Notes: generated by a model not told the origin, from the letters alone. A stretch of DNA of 34,400 nt from an uncultured Clostridia bacterium (GCA_944341075.1 CALVLV010000022.1:1-34400), one strand, 5' to 3'; counted from the first letter of the stretch, positions 21,880-30,540 are shown. Program-made: numbers and translations.

Positions 21880-22062
21880 CTTACCATAAACACGGGGCGT
21901 TTAAGTTAAGAGAAGCAAGCAGAACGAGGCGCCTTACGCGGGGCAAAAACTTTGCAGATGCGAGCAGTTCAAGGCGCGCGAGGAAAACCCGAATGAGTTT
22001 ACAAAGACGTAAATGACTGAGGGTTGCCGCAGCGCAACACAGAAATGCGACGCATATACAAA
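21880..22062. repeat. Repeat-like non-coding block between fhs and glnS
   Basis: The block contains the border-like string TGACTGAGGGTT preceded by a hairpin GTTTAC-aaagac-GTAAAT (about 21998-22014), the same pattern as the minimal palindromic units at 4063 and 2871. A second shared-looking string, GCGCAACACAGAAATGCGAC, follows. No coding potential is credible. Confidence 0.45.
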
Positions 22063-22066
22063 GTTT

Positions 22067-23731
22067 TTATGATAAACCTGTGATTGTGCCGTCGGACGAG
22101 ATATCAATATGCTCCGCCGCGGGCACCTTGCCGAGGCCGGGCATTAAGTTTATATCTCCCGCCATGGCGACTATAAAGCCTGCGCCGCCCTTGTAGATGA
22201 CGTCGCGCACAAGTATTTTAAAGCCCGAGGGGCGCGCAAGTTTTTTTGCGTCGTCCGAAAGGGAATACTGCGTTTTTGCTATTATTACGGGCAGGCCGCC
22301 TATGCCCTTGCCCTCTATGTCGGCTATCTTGCGTTCGGCCTCCTCGGAATATTCCGCGCCGTCGCCGCCGTATATCTTTGTAACAATGTCGTTTATCTTG
22401 GTCTTTATGTCGGCGTTAAGGTCGTAGGCATACGTCAGCTGCGAGGGCTTTTCGCACATCCATATCACCTTTTCGGCAAGCGCAGTGCCGCCTTCGCCGC
22501 CCTTTAAGAACACGTCAGTGAACACCGCGGGCGCGCCAGCCTCGCCGCAGGCCTCGATGACCTCCTTTATCTCTTCGGGGGTGTCGCTTTCGAACCTGTT
22601 CATGGCGACTATTACGGGCTTTGAGAACACCTTTTTCATATTCTCTATATGCTTTAAAAGGTTGGGCAGCCCTGCCTTGAGCGCGGGTATATTTTCCTGC
22701 GAAAGGGTGACCTTATCTGCGCCGCCGTGCAGTTTGAGCGCCTTTACCGTGGCGACTATTACTATGCAGTCGGGCTGTATGCCGGCAATGCGGCACTTTG
22801 CATCCAGAAACTTTTCCGCGCCGAGGTCTGCGCCGAAGCCCGCCTCGGTAACGGCGTAGTCGGCAAGCGTCATTGCCGTGTAGGTTGCGCGCACAGAGTT
22901 GCAGCCGTGGGCAATGTTTGCAAACGGCCCGCCGTGAACTATGGCGGGGGTGCCTTCGAGCGTCTGCACAAGGTTGGGCTTTATGGCGTCCTTTAAAAGC
23001 GTTGCCATGGCGCCCGCAACGTGCAGGTCGCGCGCGTAGACAAAGTTGCCGTTTTCATCCTCTCCCACCACTATATTTTCCAGCCTGCGCTTTAAGTCGG
23101 CAAGGTCGGTGGCAAGGCACAGAATTGCCATTACCTCGCTTGCGGCGGTTATATCGAACCGCTCTTTGCGGGTATAGCTTGCACAGCCCTTCATTCTGCC
23201 CGCCTCGCAGTTTATGGTCAGGTCGCGCAGGGCGCGGTCGTTCATGTCCATGCAGCGGTGAAAGTAAACTTCCTTTATTTTAAGCGCGTTGCCGCGGAAT
23301 ATGTGATTGTCTATTACGGCGCACAGAAGGTTGTTGGCCGAGGTTATGGCGTGCAGGTCGCCCGTGAAGTGCAGGTTTATATCTGCCATGGGCACCACCT
23401 GCGCATATCCGCCGCCCGCGGCGCCGCCCTTTATGCCGAACACGGGGCCCAAAGACGGTTCCCTTAAGGCAAGGCATACCTTTTTGCCCAGCTTTGCCAT
23501 GCCGTCGGCAAGGCCGATGGAAACGGTAGTCTTACCCTCGCCGCTGGCAGTGGGATTTATTGACGTGACCAAAATAAGCTTCGCCTTGGGGTTTACCTCG
23601 GGCAGGTCGATCTTTGCCTTGTAGCGGCCGTAAAATTCAAGGTCGTCCTCTTTAAGTCCCAGTTTTGCCGCAATGCGCGAGATGGGCTGCAAGTTGCAGC
23701 TTTCGGCAATTTCGATATCGGATAGCATCAT
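22067..23731 (-). CDS. fhs: Formate-tetrahydrofolate ligase
   Basis: This 554-residue enzyme joins formate to tetrahydrofolate with ATP to give 10-formyl-THF, feeding purine synthesis or the acetyl-CoA pathway. Diagnostic segments are INPTASGEGKTTVSIGLADG (P-loop), REPSLGPVFGIKGGAAGGG (family signature), NCEAGRMKG, AIVHGGPFANIAHGCNS, VATVKALKLHGG, and the C-terminal PGLGKVPAAEHIDI. The length is normal. AAGGTG lies one nucleotide before the first ATG (23731) and four before the second (23728), so the latter is an equally likely start. No other Wood-Ljungdahl gene is in the window. Confidence 0.97.
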   Translation of the reverse strand: MMLSDIEIAESCNLQPISRIAAKLGLKEDDLEFYGRYKAKIDLPEVNPKAKLILVTSINPTASGEGKTTVSIGLADGMAKLGKKVCLALREPSLGPVFGIKGGAAGGGYAQVVPMADINLHFTGDLHAITSANNLLCAVIDNHIFRGNALKIKEVYFHRCMDMNDRALRDLTINCEAGRMKGCASYTRKERFDITAASEVMAILCLATDLADLKRRLENIVVGEDENGNFVYARDLHVAGAMATLLKDAIKPNLVQTLEGTPAIVHGGPFANIAHGCNSVRATYTAMTLADYAVTEAGFGADLGAEKFLDAKCRIAGIQPDCIVIVATVKALKLHGGADKVTLSQENIPALKAGLPNLLKHIENMKKVFSKPVIVAMNRFESDTPEEIKEVIEACGEAGAPAVFTDVFLKGGEGGTALAEKVIWMCEKPSQLTYAYDLNADIKTKINDIVTKIYGGDGAEYSEEAERKIADIEGKGIGGLPVIIAKTQYSLSDDAKKLARPSGFKILVRDVIYKGGAGFIVAMAGDINLMPGLGKVPAAEHIDISSDGTITGLS

Positions 23732-23751
23732 TCACCTTAAAACAAAAAAAC

Positions 23752-23780
23752 ATTTAATTCATGGTTTAACAATATATCAA
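23752..23780 (-). promoter_or_regulatory. Possible promoter of fhs
   Basis: On the minus strand TTGATA (23775-23780) and TTAAAT (23752-23757) are 17 nt apart. The RNA would start about 15 nt before the ATG. The -35 box lies seven nucleotides from the end of the inverted-repeat element. Confidence 0.45.
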
Positions 23781-23786
23781 GTAGAT

Positions 23787-23979
23787 TATACTGTAAGGGA
23801 ATAAAACGAACTCGCCTTTAAATGCGTCTTTTGCATGCCTTGGCGTTCTCGTCACTGCTCCGCAGTTTTTCTGTAATGTTGTGCAGGCAATACAGGGACG
23901 TATTGGCAAGGGATTTAACGCAGCTGGTGCCGTGATATCCCCGTTTTAAATCGTGTTCGTATTAACCCCTTACAGTATA
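23787..23979. mobile_element. 193-bp MITE-like element with long inverted ends
   Basis: TATACTGTAAGGG (23787-23799) and its perfect complement (23967-23979) form the ends. Similarity continues imperfectly inward for about 20 more bases on both sides (TAAAACGAAC versus TAATACGAAC, then TTTAAA). The interior has a small hairpin CAATAC/GTATTG near 23888-23906. No transposase and no clear target duplication are seen. A structured RNA is the alternative. Confidence 0.5.
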
Positions 23980-24127
23980 TCACAAAAGGGGGTGAAAGTA
24001 CATAGTTTACGCCAATATTTTTTGCATGAAACAAACTTTTTTTGCCTGCTGGCGCCCGTACGGGCGTCCGGGCGGCGCCGCGGGCCTTCTATAAGCAACA
24101 AAAGGACGGGCACTGCGCTTTAAATGC

Positions 24128-24156
24128 TTGACTTGACTGCCGTTTTTTACTAAAAT
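24128..24156 (+). promoter_or_regulatory. Promoter of glyQS
   Basis: TTGACT (24128-24133) and TAAAAT (24151-24156) are 17 nt apart. The leader of about 55 nt is too short for a T-box riboswitch. It holds a small hairpin GGCAA-aaa-TTGCC ahead of the AGGAGA ribosome site (24205-24210). Confidence 0.7.
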
Positions 24157-24217
24157 CTATGTAAACTAAACCGCAACGGCAAAAATTGCCGCCGCTGCAC
24201 TTTCAGGAGAGATTATC

Positions 24218-25621
24218 ATGGCTGATAAAAAAAGGGCCGTAACGCAGGAAAAACTTGTTGCGCTGTGCAAAAACAGGGGCTTCATTTTCCCCGGCAGCGA
24301 AATTTACGGCGGACTTGCCAATACCTGGGACTACGGCCCCCTGGGCGTTGAACTTAAAAACAACATAAAGCGCGCATGGTGGAAAAAGTTTGTGCAGGAA
24401 AACGTGCACAACACCGGGCTTGACAGCGCCATACTGATGAACCCCCGCACGTGGAAGGCTTCCGGCCACATAGGCGGATTTTCAGACCCGCTTATGGACT
24501 GCAGAAACTGCAAAACGCGCCACAGGGCGGACAACCTTATAGAGGACTACTGCAAAAAACACAACCTTGACGTAAAGGTAGAGGCCATGGACAACGACGC
24601 CATGGAAAAGTTTATTGAAGAGCACAAGATAGTGTGTCCCGTGTGCGGCAAGAGCGACTTTACCCCCATACGCAAGTTCAACCTTATGTTCAAGACCTTC
24701 CAGGGCGTCACCGAAGACAGCGTGAACACCGTATACCTCCGCCCCGAAACGGCGCAGGGCATATTTGTGGACTTTAAAAACGTTCAGCGCTCCACCCGCA
24801 TGCGCGTGCCCTTCGGAATAGGGCAGATAGGCAAGAGCTTCCGCAACGAAATTACGCCCGGCAACTTTATTTTCCGCGTGCGCGAATTCGAGCAGATGGA
24901 GCTGGAGTTCTTCTGCAAGCCCGGCACCGACCTTGAGTGGTTCAACTACTGGAAGACCTACTGCCACGAGTGGCTTTTATCGCTCGGCCTTAAGGACGAG
25001 AACATAAAGCTGAGAGACCATTCGCCCGAGGAGCTGTGCTTCTACTCCAAGGCGACCACCGACTTTGAATACAACTTTGCCTTTGGCTGGGGCGAGCTTT
25101 GGGGCGTTGCCGACAGAACGGACTACGACCTTACGCAGCACCAGAACGAGAGCGGCGAGAGCATGGAGTACACCGACCCCGTGAGCGGCGAAAAGTATAT
25201 ACCCTACGTTATAGAGCCTTCGCTGGGCGTAGAGCGCATGGTGCTTGCCATACTCACCGACGCATACGACGAAGAAGCGCTTGACGAAGAAAAGAAGGAC
25301 GTGCGCACCGTGCTGCACCTGCACCCCTTCCTTGCGCCCTACAAGGCGGCCGTACTGCCCCTGCAGAAGAACCTTGCCGAAAAGGCGCAGCAGCTTTACG
25401 CCGAACTTGCAAAGAGCTTTTCGGTGACATACGACGTGACCGGCTCTATAGGCAAGCGCTACCGCAGGCAGGACGAGATAGGCACCCCCTGCTGCATAAC
25501 AGTGGACTTCCAAACGCTGGAAGACAACACCGTTACCGTGCGCGACCGCGACAGCATGGAGCAGATAAGGATAGGCATTGACGAGCTTGAAGGCTATATA
25601 ACCAAACTTATAAAGTTCTGA
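24218..25621 (+). CDS. glyQS: Glycine-tRNA ligase, dimeric type
   Basis: This 467-residue class II synthetase charges tRNA-Gly and is of the homodimeric form, not the alpha2beta2 form. Recognisable parts are [24 protein letters not shown] (start of the catalytic domain), [17 protein letters not shown], a zinc-like CRNC...CPVCG insertion, [16 protein letters not shown] with the motif 2 region [37 protein letters not shown] (motif 3), and the C-terminal anticodon-binding domain with [16 protein letters not shown]. The length is typical of bacterial members. A canonical promoter and ribosome site precede the gene, and a strong terminator follows. Confidence 0.98.
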   Translation: MADKKRAVTQEKLVALCKNRGFIFPGSEIYGGLANTWDYGPLGVELKNNIKRAWWKKFVQENVHNTGLDSAILMNPRTWKASGHIGGFSDPLMDCRNCKTRHRADNLIEDYCKKHNLDVKVEAMDNDAMEKFIEEHKIVCPVCGKSDFTPIRKFNLMFKTFQGVTEDSVNTVYLRPETAQGIFVDFKNVQRSTRMRVPFGIGQIGKSFRNEITPGNFIFRVREFEQMELEFFCKPGTDLEWFNYWKTYCHEWLLSLGLKDENIKLRDHSPEELCFYSKATTDFEYNFAFGWGELWGVADRTDYDLTQHQNESGESMEYTDPVSGEKYIPYVIEPSLGVERMVLAILTDAYDEEALDEEKKDVRTVLHLHPFLAPYKAAVLPLQKNLAEKAQQLYAELAKSFSVTYDVTGSIGKRYRRQDEIGTPCCITVDFQTLEDNTVTVRDRDSMEQIRIGIDELEGYITKLIKF

Positions 25622-25677
25622 AATCATATGCTGTAAAGCATTGAGGCAACCGCGTTTTTATTACGGTATAAAACCTG

Positions 25678-25715
25678 AAATGCCTGCCGTGCAGAGTTCT
25701 GCGCGGCAGGCATTT
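25678..25715 (+). terminator. Intrinsic terminator of glyQS
   Basis: A 12-bp perfect stem (AAATGCCTGCCG / CGGCAGGCATTT) carries an inner GCAG/CTGC stem and continues into TTTTATTAAAC. It lies 57 nt after the stop codon. Confidence 0.9.
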
Positions 25716-25757
25716 TATTAAACACAAAAGCATTTATGATTTAAAATAAGAGCATAC

Positions 25758-25955
25758 TGTCATTTCGACCGAGCGACAGACCACACATTGTCATTTCGAC
25801 CAAGGGCAAAGCCCGCGTGGAGAAATCTCAAAAATCCCACCGGATAGCCCTCGCTGCACTCGTGCTACCCACCTCCCCTATCAGAGGAGGCTGTATTTTG
25901 GTACAAAAGAGATTTCTCCATGCGCTCGCCTTTGGCTCGCTTAGTCGAAATGACA
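25758..25955. repeat. Nested 'TGTCATTTCGACC' elements
   Basis: A lone left end starts at 25758. A complete element runs from TGTCATTTCGACC at 25789 to its inverted end CGAAATGACA at 25955. Left and right arms carry different small hairpins (GGGCAAAGCCC on the left, a GCTCGCC-tttGGCTCGC type on the right) next to the constant GGAGAAATCT. Its centre (about 25838-25892) contains a fragment of the other repeat family (CACCTCCCCTATCAGAGGAGG). The rest of the gap to 26046 is AT-rich, with a possible GCCAAAA/TTTTGGC hairpin. Confidence 0.8.
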
Positions 25956-26019
25956 CACAGGCGGGTACTTTTTACACTAAGCCAAAATATCATTTTTATA
26001 TATTTATATAACTTTTGGC

Positions 26020-26048
26020 ATTATTTAAGGCATATATGCGGGGCAATT
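26020..26048. repeat. 29-bp dispersed repeat, copy 1
   Basis: ATTATTTAAGGCATATATGC followed by GGGGCAATT. A copy with two differences is at 33156-33184. Both lie just beyond or at the 3' end of a minus-strand gene. The core GCATATATGC is a palindrome. Confidence 0.6.
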
Positions 26049-27162
26049 ACTTTTGCGTGTCGTCGTCAAGGTAGGACTTTACTATACTTTTGCCTATCTT
26101 TTTGCCCCAGTCCATAAGGCGGGTCTTAAGCGTGCGGCGGGGCTTTTTTTCCGGTTCGCGCAGACTGTCTTCAAGCTCCATGTCTTTGGTGGGGTCGTGG
26201 TTTACGTAGCCGCATTCCAGCGCATATGCAAACACGCGCATGAACACGCCCTCGGCGATCTCGTCCAGCTCGTCGGGCATGGCGTCCACGGTATCGTAGA
26301 TATCTTTGGCAGATATGTCCGTTATGTACTTTTTGCCGAGCGCGGGAATGAGATATCCGTCTATACACCTGTTTATTTCATTCACATACTTGGGCGAAAT
26401 TTTTGCCGTTGAGGGCGACGATTCCACTCCCTTGCGGACGAGTTCGTACCATTCGAACAGCACTACCGAAAAGCGCGCCCTGCCCTTTGCGGGAGCAAGA
26501 GCCCAGCGCGCAAGGTTTGAAAAGCCGCCGAACAGCAGCGGCATGCCCTGTATTATTATGAGAAGCACCGATATGATTATAAGCACCGTTTCCAGTGCCA
26601 CGCCCGCCGGGCCGGTGGCCTTGCCCGTGCCCGCGGCTATGCCCACGATAGCCATGGCAATGGACACCACCCTTATGCAGAAACGGAAAATTTTCAGCGC
26701 CTTGCCGTATTTTTTTACCGTCTTTGTGGTGACCCTGCCCGCAAACACCGTTACAAGCACAAGCAGTATCACAAACACGGCATACACGCCCAGCAGGCAG
26801 TATATAGTTATCTCCAGTCCGAGCGAAAAGTTGTCCTGCAGCACGGAGTATATGGCGAACGCCACATAGAACATGGTGAATACAAGGCTGCATATAAGCG
26901 AAAACAGGTTTAACCTGCGGGCGATGACGGCGCGGTTTGCATACACGCTTTTAAAAAAGCTGCGCAAGTCGTACACGTCTTTGGCAAGGGTGAACGTCTC
27001 CTCTGCAGAGATGGTGTGCCGCACTGTGCGCCTTTCCCTCTCCTCATCGGCGGGTTCGACCGCCGCCCCGTCTGCCGCGCCTGCGGCGGCCTCTTCGGCG
27101 GCTTTCTCCTCTTCGGGGGCGTCTTCCGTGCGCTCCCTTTTTCTTTTAAATAAGTTTTTCAT
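26047..27162 (-). CDS. Four-span membrane protein with an integrase core-binding-like C-terminal domain
   Basis: This 371-residue protein has a basic start, an acidic Ala/Glu linker (about 12-45), membrane segments at about 86-108, 113-140, 158-177 and 190-213, and a cytoplasmic C-terminal part. Residues about 258-330 (KYVNEINRCIDGYLIPALGK, then ITDISAKDIYDTVDAM, then VFMRVFAYALECGYVNHDP) read like the SAM-like core-binding domain of tyrosine recombinases (long helix, 'P.LG...I.DI', 'F.YA...G....NP'). The catalytic Arg-His-Arg-Tyr domain is absent, so it is not a recombinase. The function is unknown. Its start overlaps the end of the ABC-F gene by 17 nt, so translation is probably coupled. 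Confidence 0.7.
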   Translation of the reverse strand: MKNLFKRKRERTEDAPEEEKAAEEAAAGAADGAAVEPADEERERRTVRHTISAEETFTLAKDVYDLRSFFKSVYANRAVIARRLNLFSLICSLVFTMFYVAFAIYSVLQDNFSLGLEITIYCLLGVYAVFVILLVLVTVFAGRVTTKTVKKYGKALKIFRFCIRVVSIAMAIVGIAAGTGKATGPAGVALETVLIIISVLLIIIQGMPLLFGGFSNLARWALAPAKGRARFSVVLFEWYELVRKGVESSPSTAKISPKYVNEINRCIDGYLIPALGKKYITDISAKDIYDTVDAMPDELDEIAEGVFMRVFAYALECGYVNHDPTKDMELEDSLREPEKKPRRTLKTRLMDWGKKIGKSIVKSYLDDDTQK

Positions 27163-29038
27163 ACTCAGAATACAAATTTTCCTGTATATTTTTTATCTGT
27201 TCAAGGCGGCGGCAAAGCTCCTCCACCTTTTTATAATCTGCGGTCACGGCGGGGTCGGCAAGCTGCGCCTGAATTTCCGCCTCCTCGCGTTCGTTGGCTG
27301 ATATATCCGCCTCAATTTGCTTTATGCGAGCCTTGGCGGCGGCCTCTGCCGCGCGCTCCTTTTTAGAGCGGTAGCCCTCCCTTCTGCCCGCCTCGTACAG
27401 CTCCTTTGCGGCCTCGGCCTCCCTGATTTCGCGTTCTTCGGCAAGGCGGCGCTTCTGGGCGAGGTAACCTTCGTACCCGTCTTCAAAAAAGTTGAGCCTG
27501 CCGCCCTCTATCTCCGCCACGCAGTCGGCAAGGGCAGACAGGAAGTACCTGTCGTGACTGACGAATATAAGCGTGCCTTCAAACACCTTCAACGCCTGTT
27601 CAAGGCTCTCCCTTGCAGGCAGGTCGAGGTGGTTTGTAGGTTCGTCCAGAAGGAGCAGGTTGCCCTCTTCCGACTGCAGCACGCACAGCGCAAGTTTTGC
27701 GCGTTCGCCGCCCGAAAGTTCGCCCACCAGCTTTTGCATGTCCTCGGCGGGCAGCCCGCTGCGGGCGAGCGCCGCCCTCACATCCGTCTGCGAGGCGCCC
27801 GCATGGCGCTCCCACAGTTCGGAAAGCACGGTGTTTTGCGGGTTAAGATTGGCGTTTTCCTGGTCGTAAAAGGCGGGGCGCACATACCTGCCAATGGTAC
27901 AGTGCGCGTTGCCGCCCGAGGCAATGAGCTTTAACATCGTAGATTTGCCCGCGCCGTTTTCGCCCACGACGGCAAGCCTGCGTCCGCGCTTTAAAGTAAA
28001 GTTTGCGCCCGTAAACAGCTGCTTTTCGCCCGCGGACAGGTCAAGGTTTTTTATCTCCAGCGGAAATTCTCCGCTCGCCACGGGGAAGGTAAATTTAAAG
28101 CGCGGGGGCGCGGGCGGCGTGTAGGGCTTTTCGGGCAGTTCAAGCTTTTCAAGCTGTTTTACGCGGCTCTGCGCCGACTTTGCCGTGGTGGCGCGCACTA
28201 TATTGCGGTCTACATAGTCCTGCAGTTTTGCGCGCTCCTCCTTTATGCGCTCGTACTCCTTCTCCTCCAGCGCTATGCGCTCGGCCTTGAGCACCTTATA
28301 CTTTGAATAGTTGCCGCGGTAGGCATACAGTTTTTTATTTTCTATCTCCAACACGCGCGAGACTACGCGGTCTAAAAAGTACCTGTCGTGGCTGACCACC
28401 AGCACGGCGCCGCCGTAACCCGACAGGTATTCTTCCAGCCAGAACAGCGTTTTTATGTCCAGGTGGTTGGTAGGCTCGTCCAGAATGAGCAGGTCGGGCT
28501 GTTCCAAAAGCAGGCGGGCAAGCTTGAGCCTCGTCTTTTCCCCGCCCGACATGGTGGATATCTTCTGCTCAAACAGTCCGCCAAAGCCCATGCCGCCGAG
28601 CACCGTCTTAACCCTGACTTCGGCATTGTAACAGTCGTGTGCGGCAATGTACTTTTCCAAAGCTTCGTATTTTGCAGACAGACGGCGGTATTCGTCGCCG
28701 CCGTATTGCGCGGCGGACAGCTTTTCCGAAAGCTGCGAAAGTCGGGCAACGGCGTCGAGCTGCGGCTTTACGGCCTGAAGCATCTGGCCGTATACCGTTC
28801 CCTCCGCCTCCAGCCCGCCGTTCTGGGCGAGGAAACCTATCGTGGCGCCGTTCTTTTTGATCACTTCGCCGCTTTCGGGCAGCAGCGCACCCGTTATAAG
28901 CTTTAAAAGGGTAGTTTTGCCCGCGCCGTTTTCGCCGATGAGCGCCACGCGCTCGCCTTCGTTCACGGTAAAGCATATATCTTTGAGTATTGTATTGCCC
29001 GCATAGGCAAAGTTGACGTTGTTGAATGTGACTAACAT
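27146..29038 (-). CDS. ABC-F family ATPase
   Basis: The protein has about 630 residues starting at MLVTFNNVNFAYAG. In-frame codons further upstream run through repeat sequence and are rejected. Two ABC domains lack membrane segments. The first has Walker A GENGAGKTT, signature MSGGEKTRL and Walker B LLILDEPTNHLD. The second has GENGAGKST, LSGGERAKL and LLLLDEPTNHLD. A charged ABC-F linker (about residues 240-330, with RIKEERAKLQDYVDRNIVRAT-type sequence) lies between them. A coiled Lys/Glu-rich tail ends the protein. ABC-F proteins act on the ribosome, as translation factors or antibiotic-protection factors; which role applies here is not clear. No ribosome site is visible. The stop codon overlaps the next gene. 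Confidence 0.93.
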   Translation of the reverse strand: MLVTFNNVNFAYAGNTILKDICFTVNEGERVALIGENGAGKTTLLKLITGALLPESGEVIKKNGATIGFLAQNGGLEAEGTVYGQMLQAVKPQLDAVARLSQLSEKLSAAQYGGDEYRRLSAKYEALEKYIAAHDCYNAEVRVKTVLGGMGFGGLFEQKISTMSGGEKTRLKLARLLLEQPDLLILDEPTNHLDIKTLFWLEEYLSGYGGAVLVVSHDRYFLDRVVSRVLEIENKKLYAYRGNYSKYKVLKAERIALEEKEYERIKEERAKLQDYVDRNIVRATTAKSAQSRVKQLEKLELPEKPYTPPAPPRFKFTFPVASGEFPLEIKNLDLSAGEKQLFTGANFTLKRGRRLAVVGENGAGKSTMLKLIASGGNAHCTIGRYVRPAFYDQENANLNPQNTVLSELWERHAGASQTDVRAALARSGLPAEDMQKLVGELSGGERAKLALCVLQSEEGNLLLLDEPTNHLDLPARESLEQALKVFEGTLIFVSHDRYFLSALADCVAEIEGGRLNFFEDGYEGYLAQKRRLAEEREIREAEAAKELYEAGRREGYRSKKERAAEAAAKARIKQIEADISANEREEAEIQAQLADPAVTADYKKVEELCRRLEQIKNIQENLYSEYEKLI

Positions 29039-29529
29039 TGTTGTAAGTATTTTGGGTCTTGTTTTATTATTGTGGTTATGTATTATTGAAATACGCTTTA
29101 TGCGGTAACAATCTGAAGTGCCTCGTTCGTCTTTACACAAAGGAGCCTGTAATGCGGAATAGATTTCTCCGCGCGGGCTATGCCCTTGGTCGAAATGACA
29201 TGTATGATACTCGACCCGCGTAACCGAACCCCTCCGCCACGGTCGCACTTTGTTTGCCCGTGTCACCTCCCCTTAGGCAGGGTAGGCACGGTTAAGGGAA
29301 GATTTTTCTAAAATAAATTATGTCGCAAGGCTGGCTTCACGCAGTAAAGTTCAGCGCGGTGGCCCGCGCGTAAAGAACTTTACAAGGAATAACTCTTTGC
29401 AAAAGCAAGTTTAAAATAATTATGTTCGGAAAAAGAGCAGCAGGGTTTCCCTGCGATACCTCTTTTTCACGACTTACCGTAATATCACGGCGGAAGATTT
29501 TGCCAAAGGCAAAAGATTTCGCGTGAACG
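29039..29529. repeat. Gene-free gap with broken repeats and hairpins
   Basis: At 29114-29147 there is an inverted copy of the cassette border (complement of CTCCTTTGTGTAAAGACG, ACGAGGCACTTC). At 29161-29200 there is one arm of the 'TGTCATTTCGACC' family, and at 29226-29287 a right end with CCCCTCCG and CACCTCCCCTTAGGCAGGG. Further on there is a two-part hairpin GAAAAAGAG/CTCTTTTTC enclosing GCAGGG/CCCTGC (29429-29468), and TTTTGCC-aaa-GGCAAAA (29498-29514) shortly beyond the radical SAM gene stop, which may serve as a weak terminator. Confidence 0.65.
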
Positions 29530-30384
29530 CTAATAATCCCAAGACGGTATGAATTTTTCCCCTACGCTGTTTCTGTCCTGAAGGAATACGTTCTCCAGCC
29601 TCGCCTCCTCTGCGGCGGCAAGCACCTTTTTATACTCGCGGGAGGTGACTGTGCGGCCGAGTTCGGGGTAGCGCGATATATCGCCGCACGGGGTGTACTG
29701 GCTCATGAGGCTGAGATACACGGTGCGCGGAAGCGTAGCCACGAATTTTACCACATTTACAGAATCTGCCACGCCGAGCGGCATTATCAGGTGGCGGACT
29801 ATACAGCCCGACAGCATTTTGCCCTCCGCCGAAAATACCGGCTGCTTTTGCGCCATGAACCGCACTGCGGGAACGGCAAAGTCGGCGTAGTCGGGGCGGG
29901 AGGTATAGCGCGCCGCCATGTCCGCGCTTAAAAACTTGAGGTCGGTAAGCCAAATATCAACAAACTGCGCGGCCTTTTCAAGCGTCTCTATCCGCTCGTA
30001 GCCGTGGGTGTTATATACCACGGGTATGGCGGGCCTGTATATGGCGAACGCTTCGGCAATATCTTCAACGTAGTGCGTGGGCGTTACAAGGTTGATGTTG
30101 TCGGCGCCCATGTCCTCAAGCTGTCTGAAAATATCGGCGAGCTGCCTTACGGTGATATCTTTGCCGCGCGAGGCGCGCGAAACTTCAAAGTTCTGGCAGA
30201 ACACGCACTTTAAGCTGCAGCCGCAGAAGAACACGCAGCCGCTGCCGTTTTTGAAGGATATGCACGGCTCTTCGTACGGGTGGAGATAGTACTTTGCAAT
30301 TTTAAGCCCCTGAACGGAGCACGCGCCCTTGGCGCGCGACCTTTCGGCCCCGCACATTACGGGGCACTGCCTGCATGCCGACAT
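29530..30384 (-). CDS. PflX-type radical SAM protein
   Basis: This 284-residue protein resembles pyruvate formate-lyase activating enzymes of the PflX/COG1313 group. The N-terminus holds the extra Cys motif CRQCPVMCGAERSRAKGACS. The radical SAM cluster is CSLKCVFC (CxxxCxxC) in CGCSLKCVFCQNFEVSR. Later parts include NINLVTPTHYVEDIAEA, VVYNTHGYE, DIWLTDLKFL, and HLIMPLGVADSV. It binds a 4Fe-4S cluster and cleaves S-adenosylmethionine; its target is unknown, and no glycyl-radical enzyme is nearby. It is divergent from metK. There is no ribosome site, and a possible promoter ends 14 nt before the ATG. Confidence 0.9.
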   Translation of the reverse strand: MSACRQCPVMCGAERSRAKGACSVQGLKIAKYYLHPYEEPCISFKNGSGCVFFCGCSLKCVFCQNFEVSRASRGKDITVRQLADIFRQLEDMGADNINLVTPTHYVEDIAEAFAIYRPAIPVVYNTHGYERIETLEKAAQFVDIWLTDLKFLSADMAARYTSRPDYADFAVPAVRFMAQKQPVFSAEGKMLSGCIVRHLIMPLGVADSVNVVKFVATLPRTVYLSLMSQYTPCGDISRYPELGRTVTSREYKKVLAAAEEARLENVFLQDRNSVGEKFIPSWDY

Positions 30385-30398
30385 AATACTTTTACCGT

Positions 30399-30428
30399 AA
30401 AATAGTATTTAATGCGCGCCCGCAACAA
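30399..30428 (-). promoter_or_regulatory. Possible promoter of the PflX-type gene
   Basis: On the minus strand TTGTTG (30423-30428) and TATTTT (30399-30404) are 18 nt apart. The leader to the ATG at 30384 would be only about seven nucleotides. Confidence 0.4.
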
Positions 30429-30511
30429 GCTGCGCGCGGTGTGAGCTTTTTGCGCACCCTGTATATTATAAAACATTTTTTTGCGATTGGCAATAAAAGA
30501 CGCCATTTTGT

Positions 30512-30540
30512 TTGACAGGCGGACGCGGCGGTGATATACT
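30512..30540 (+). promoter_or_regulatory. Promoter of metK
   Basis: TTGACA (30512-30517) and TATACT (30535-30540) are 17 nt apart. The predicted RNA start, about 30547, lies directly before the riboswitch. Confidence 0.85.

Noticed and set aside
23788-23950. Short open frame on the minus strand within the inverted-repeat element
   Set aside because: It is open for about 48 codons but has no start codon or ribosome site and runs into the terminal repeat.
24157-24217. T-box riboswitch before glyQS
   Set aside because: The promoter leaves only about 55 nt of leader, and the conserved GGTGGNACCGCG box is absent.
26047-27162. Functional tyrosine recombinase
   Set aside because: Only a core-binding-like domain is suggested. 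The catalytic Arg-His-Arg-Tyr domain is absent and the protein is membrane-embedded.
29039-29266. Extended N-terminus of the ABC-F protein starting at 29266
   Set aside because: The extra 76 residues are translated from the repeat sequence. ABC-F homology starts at the ATG at 29038.
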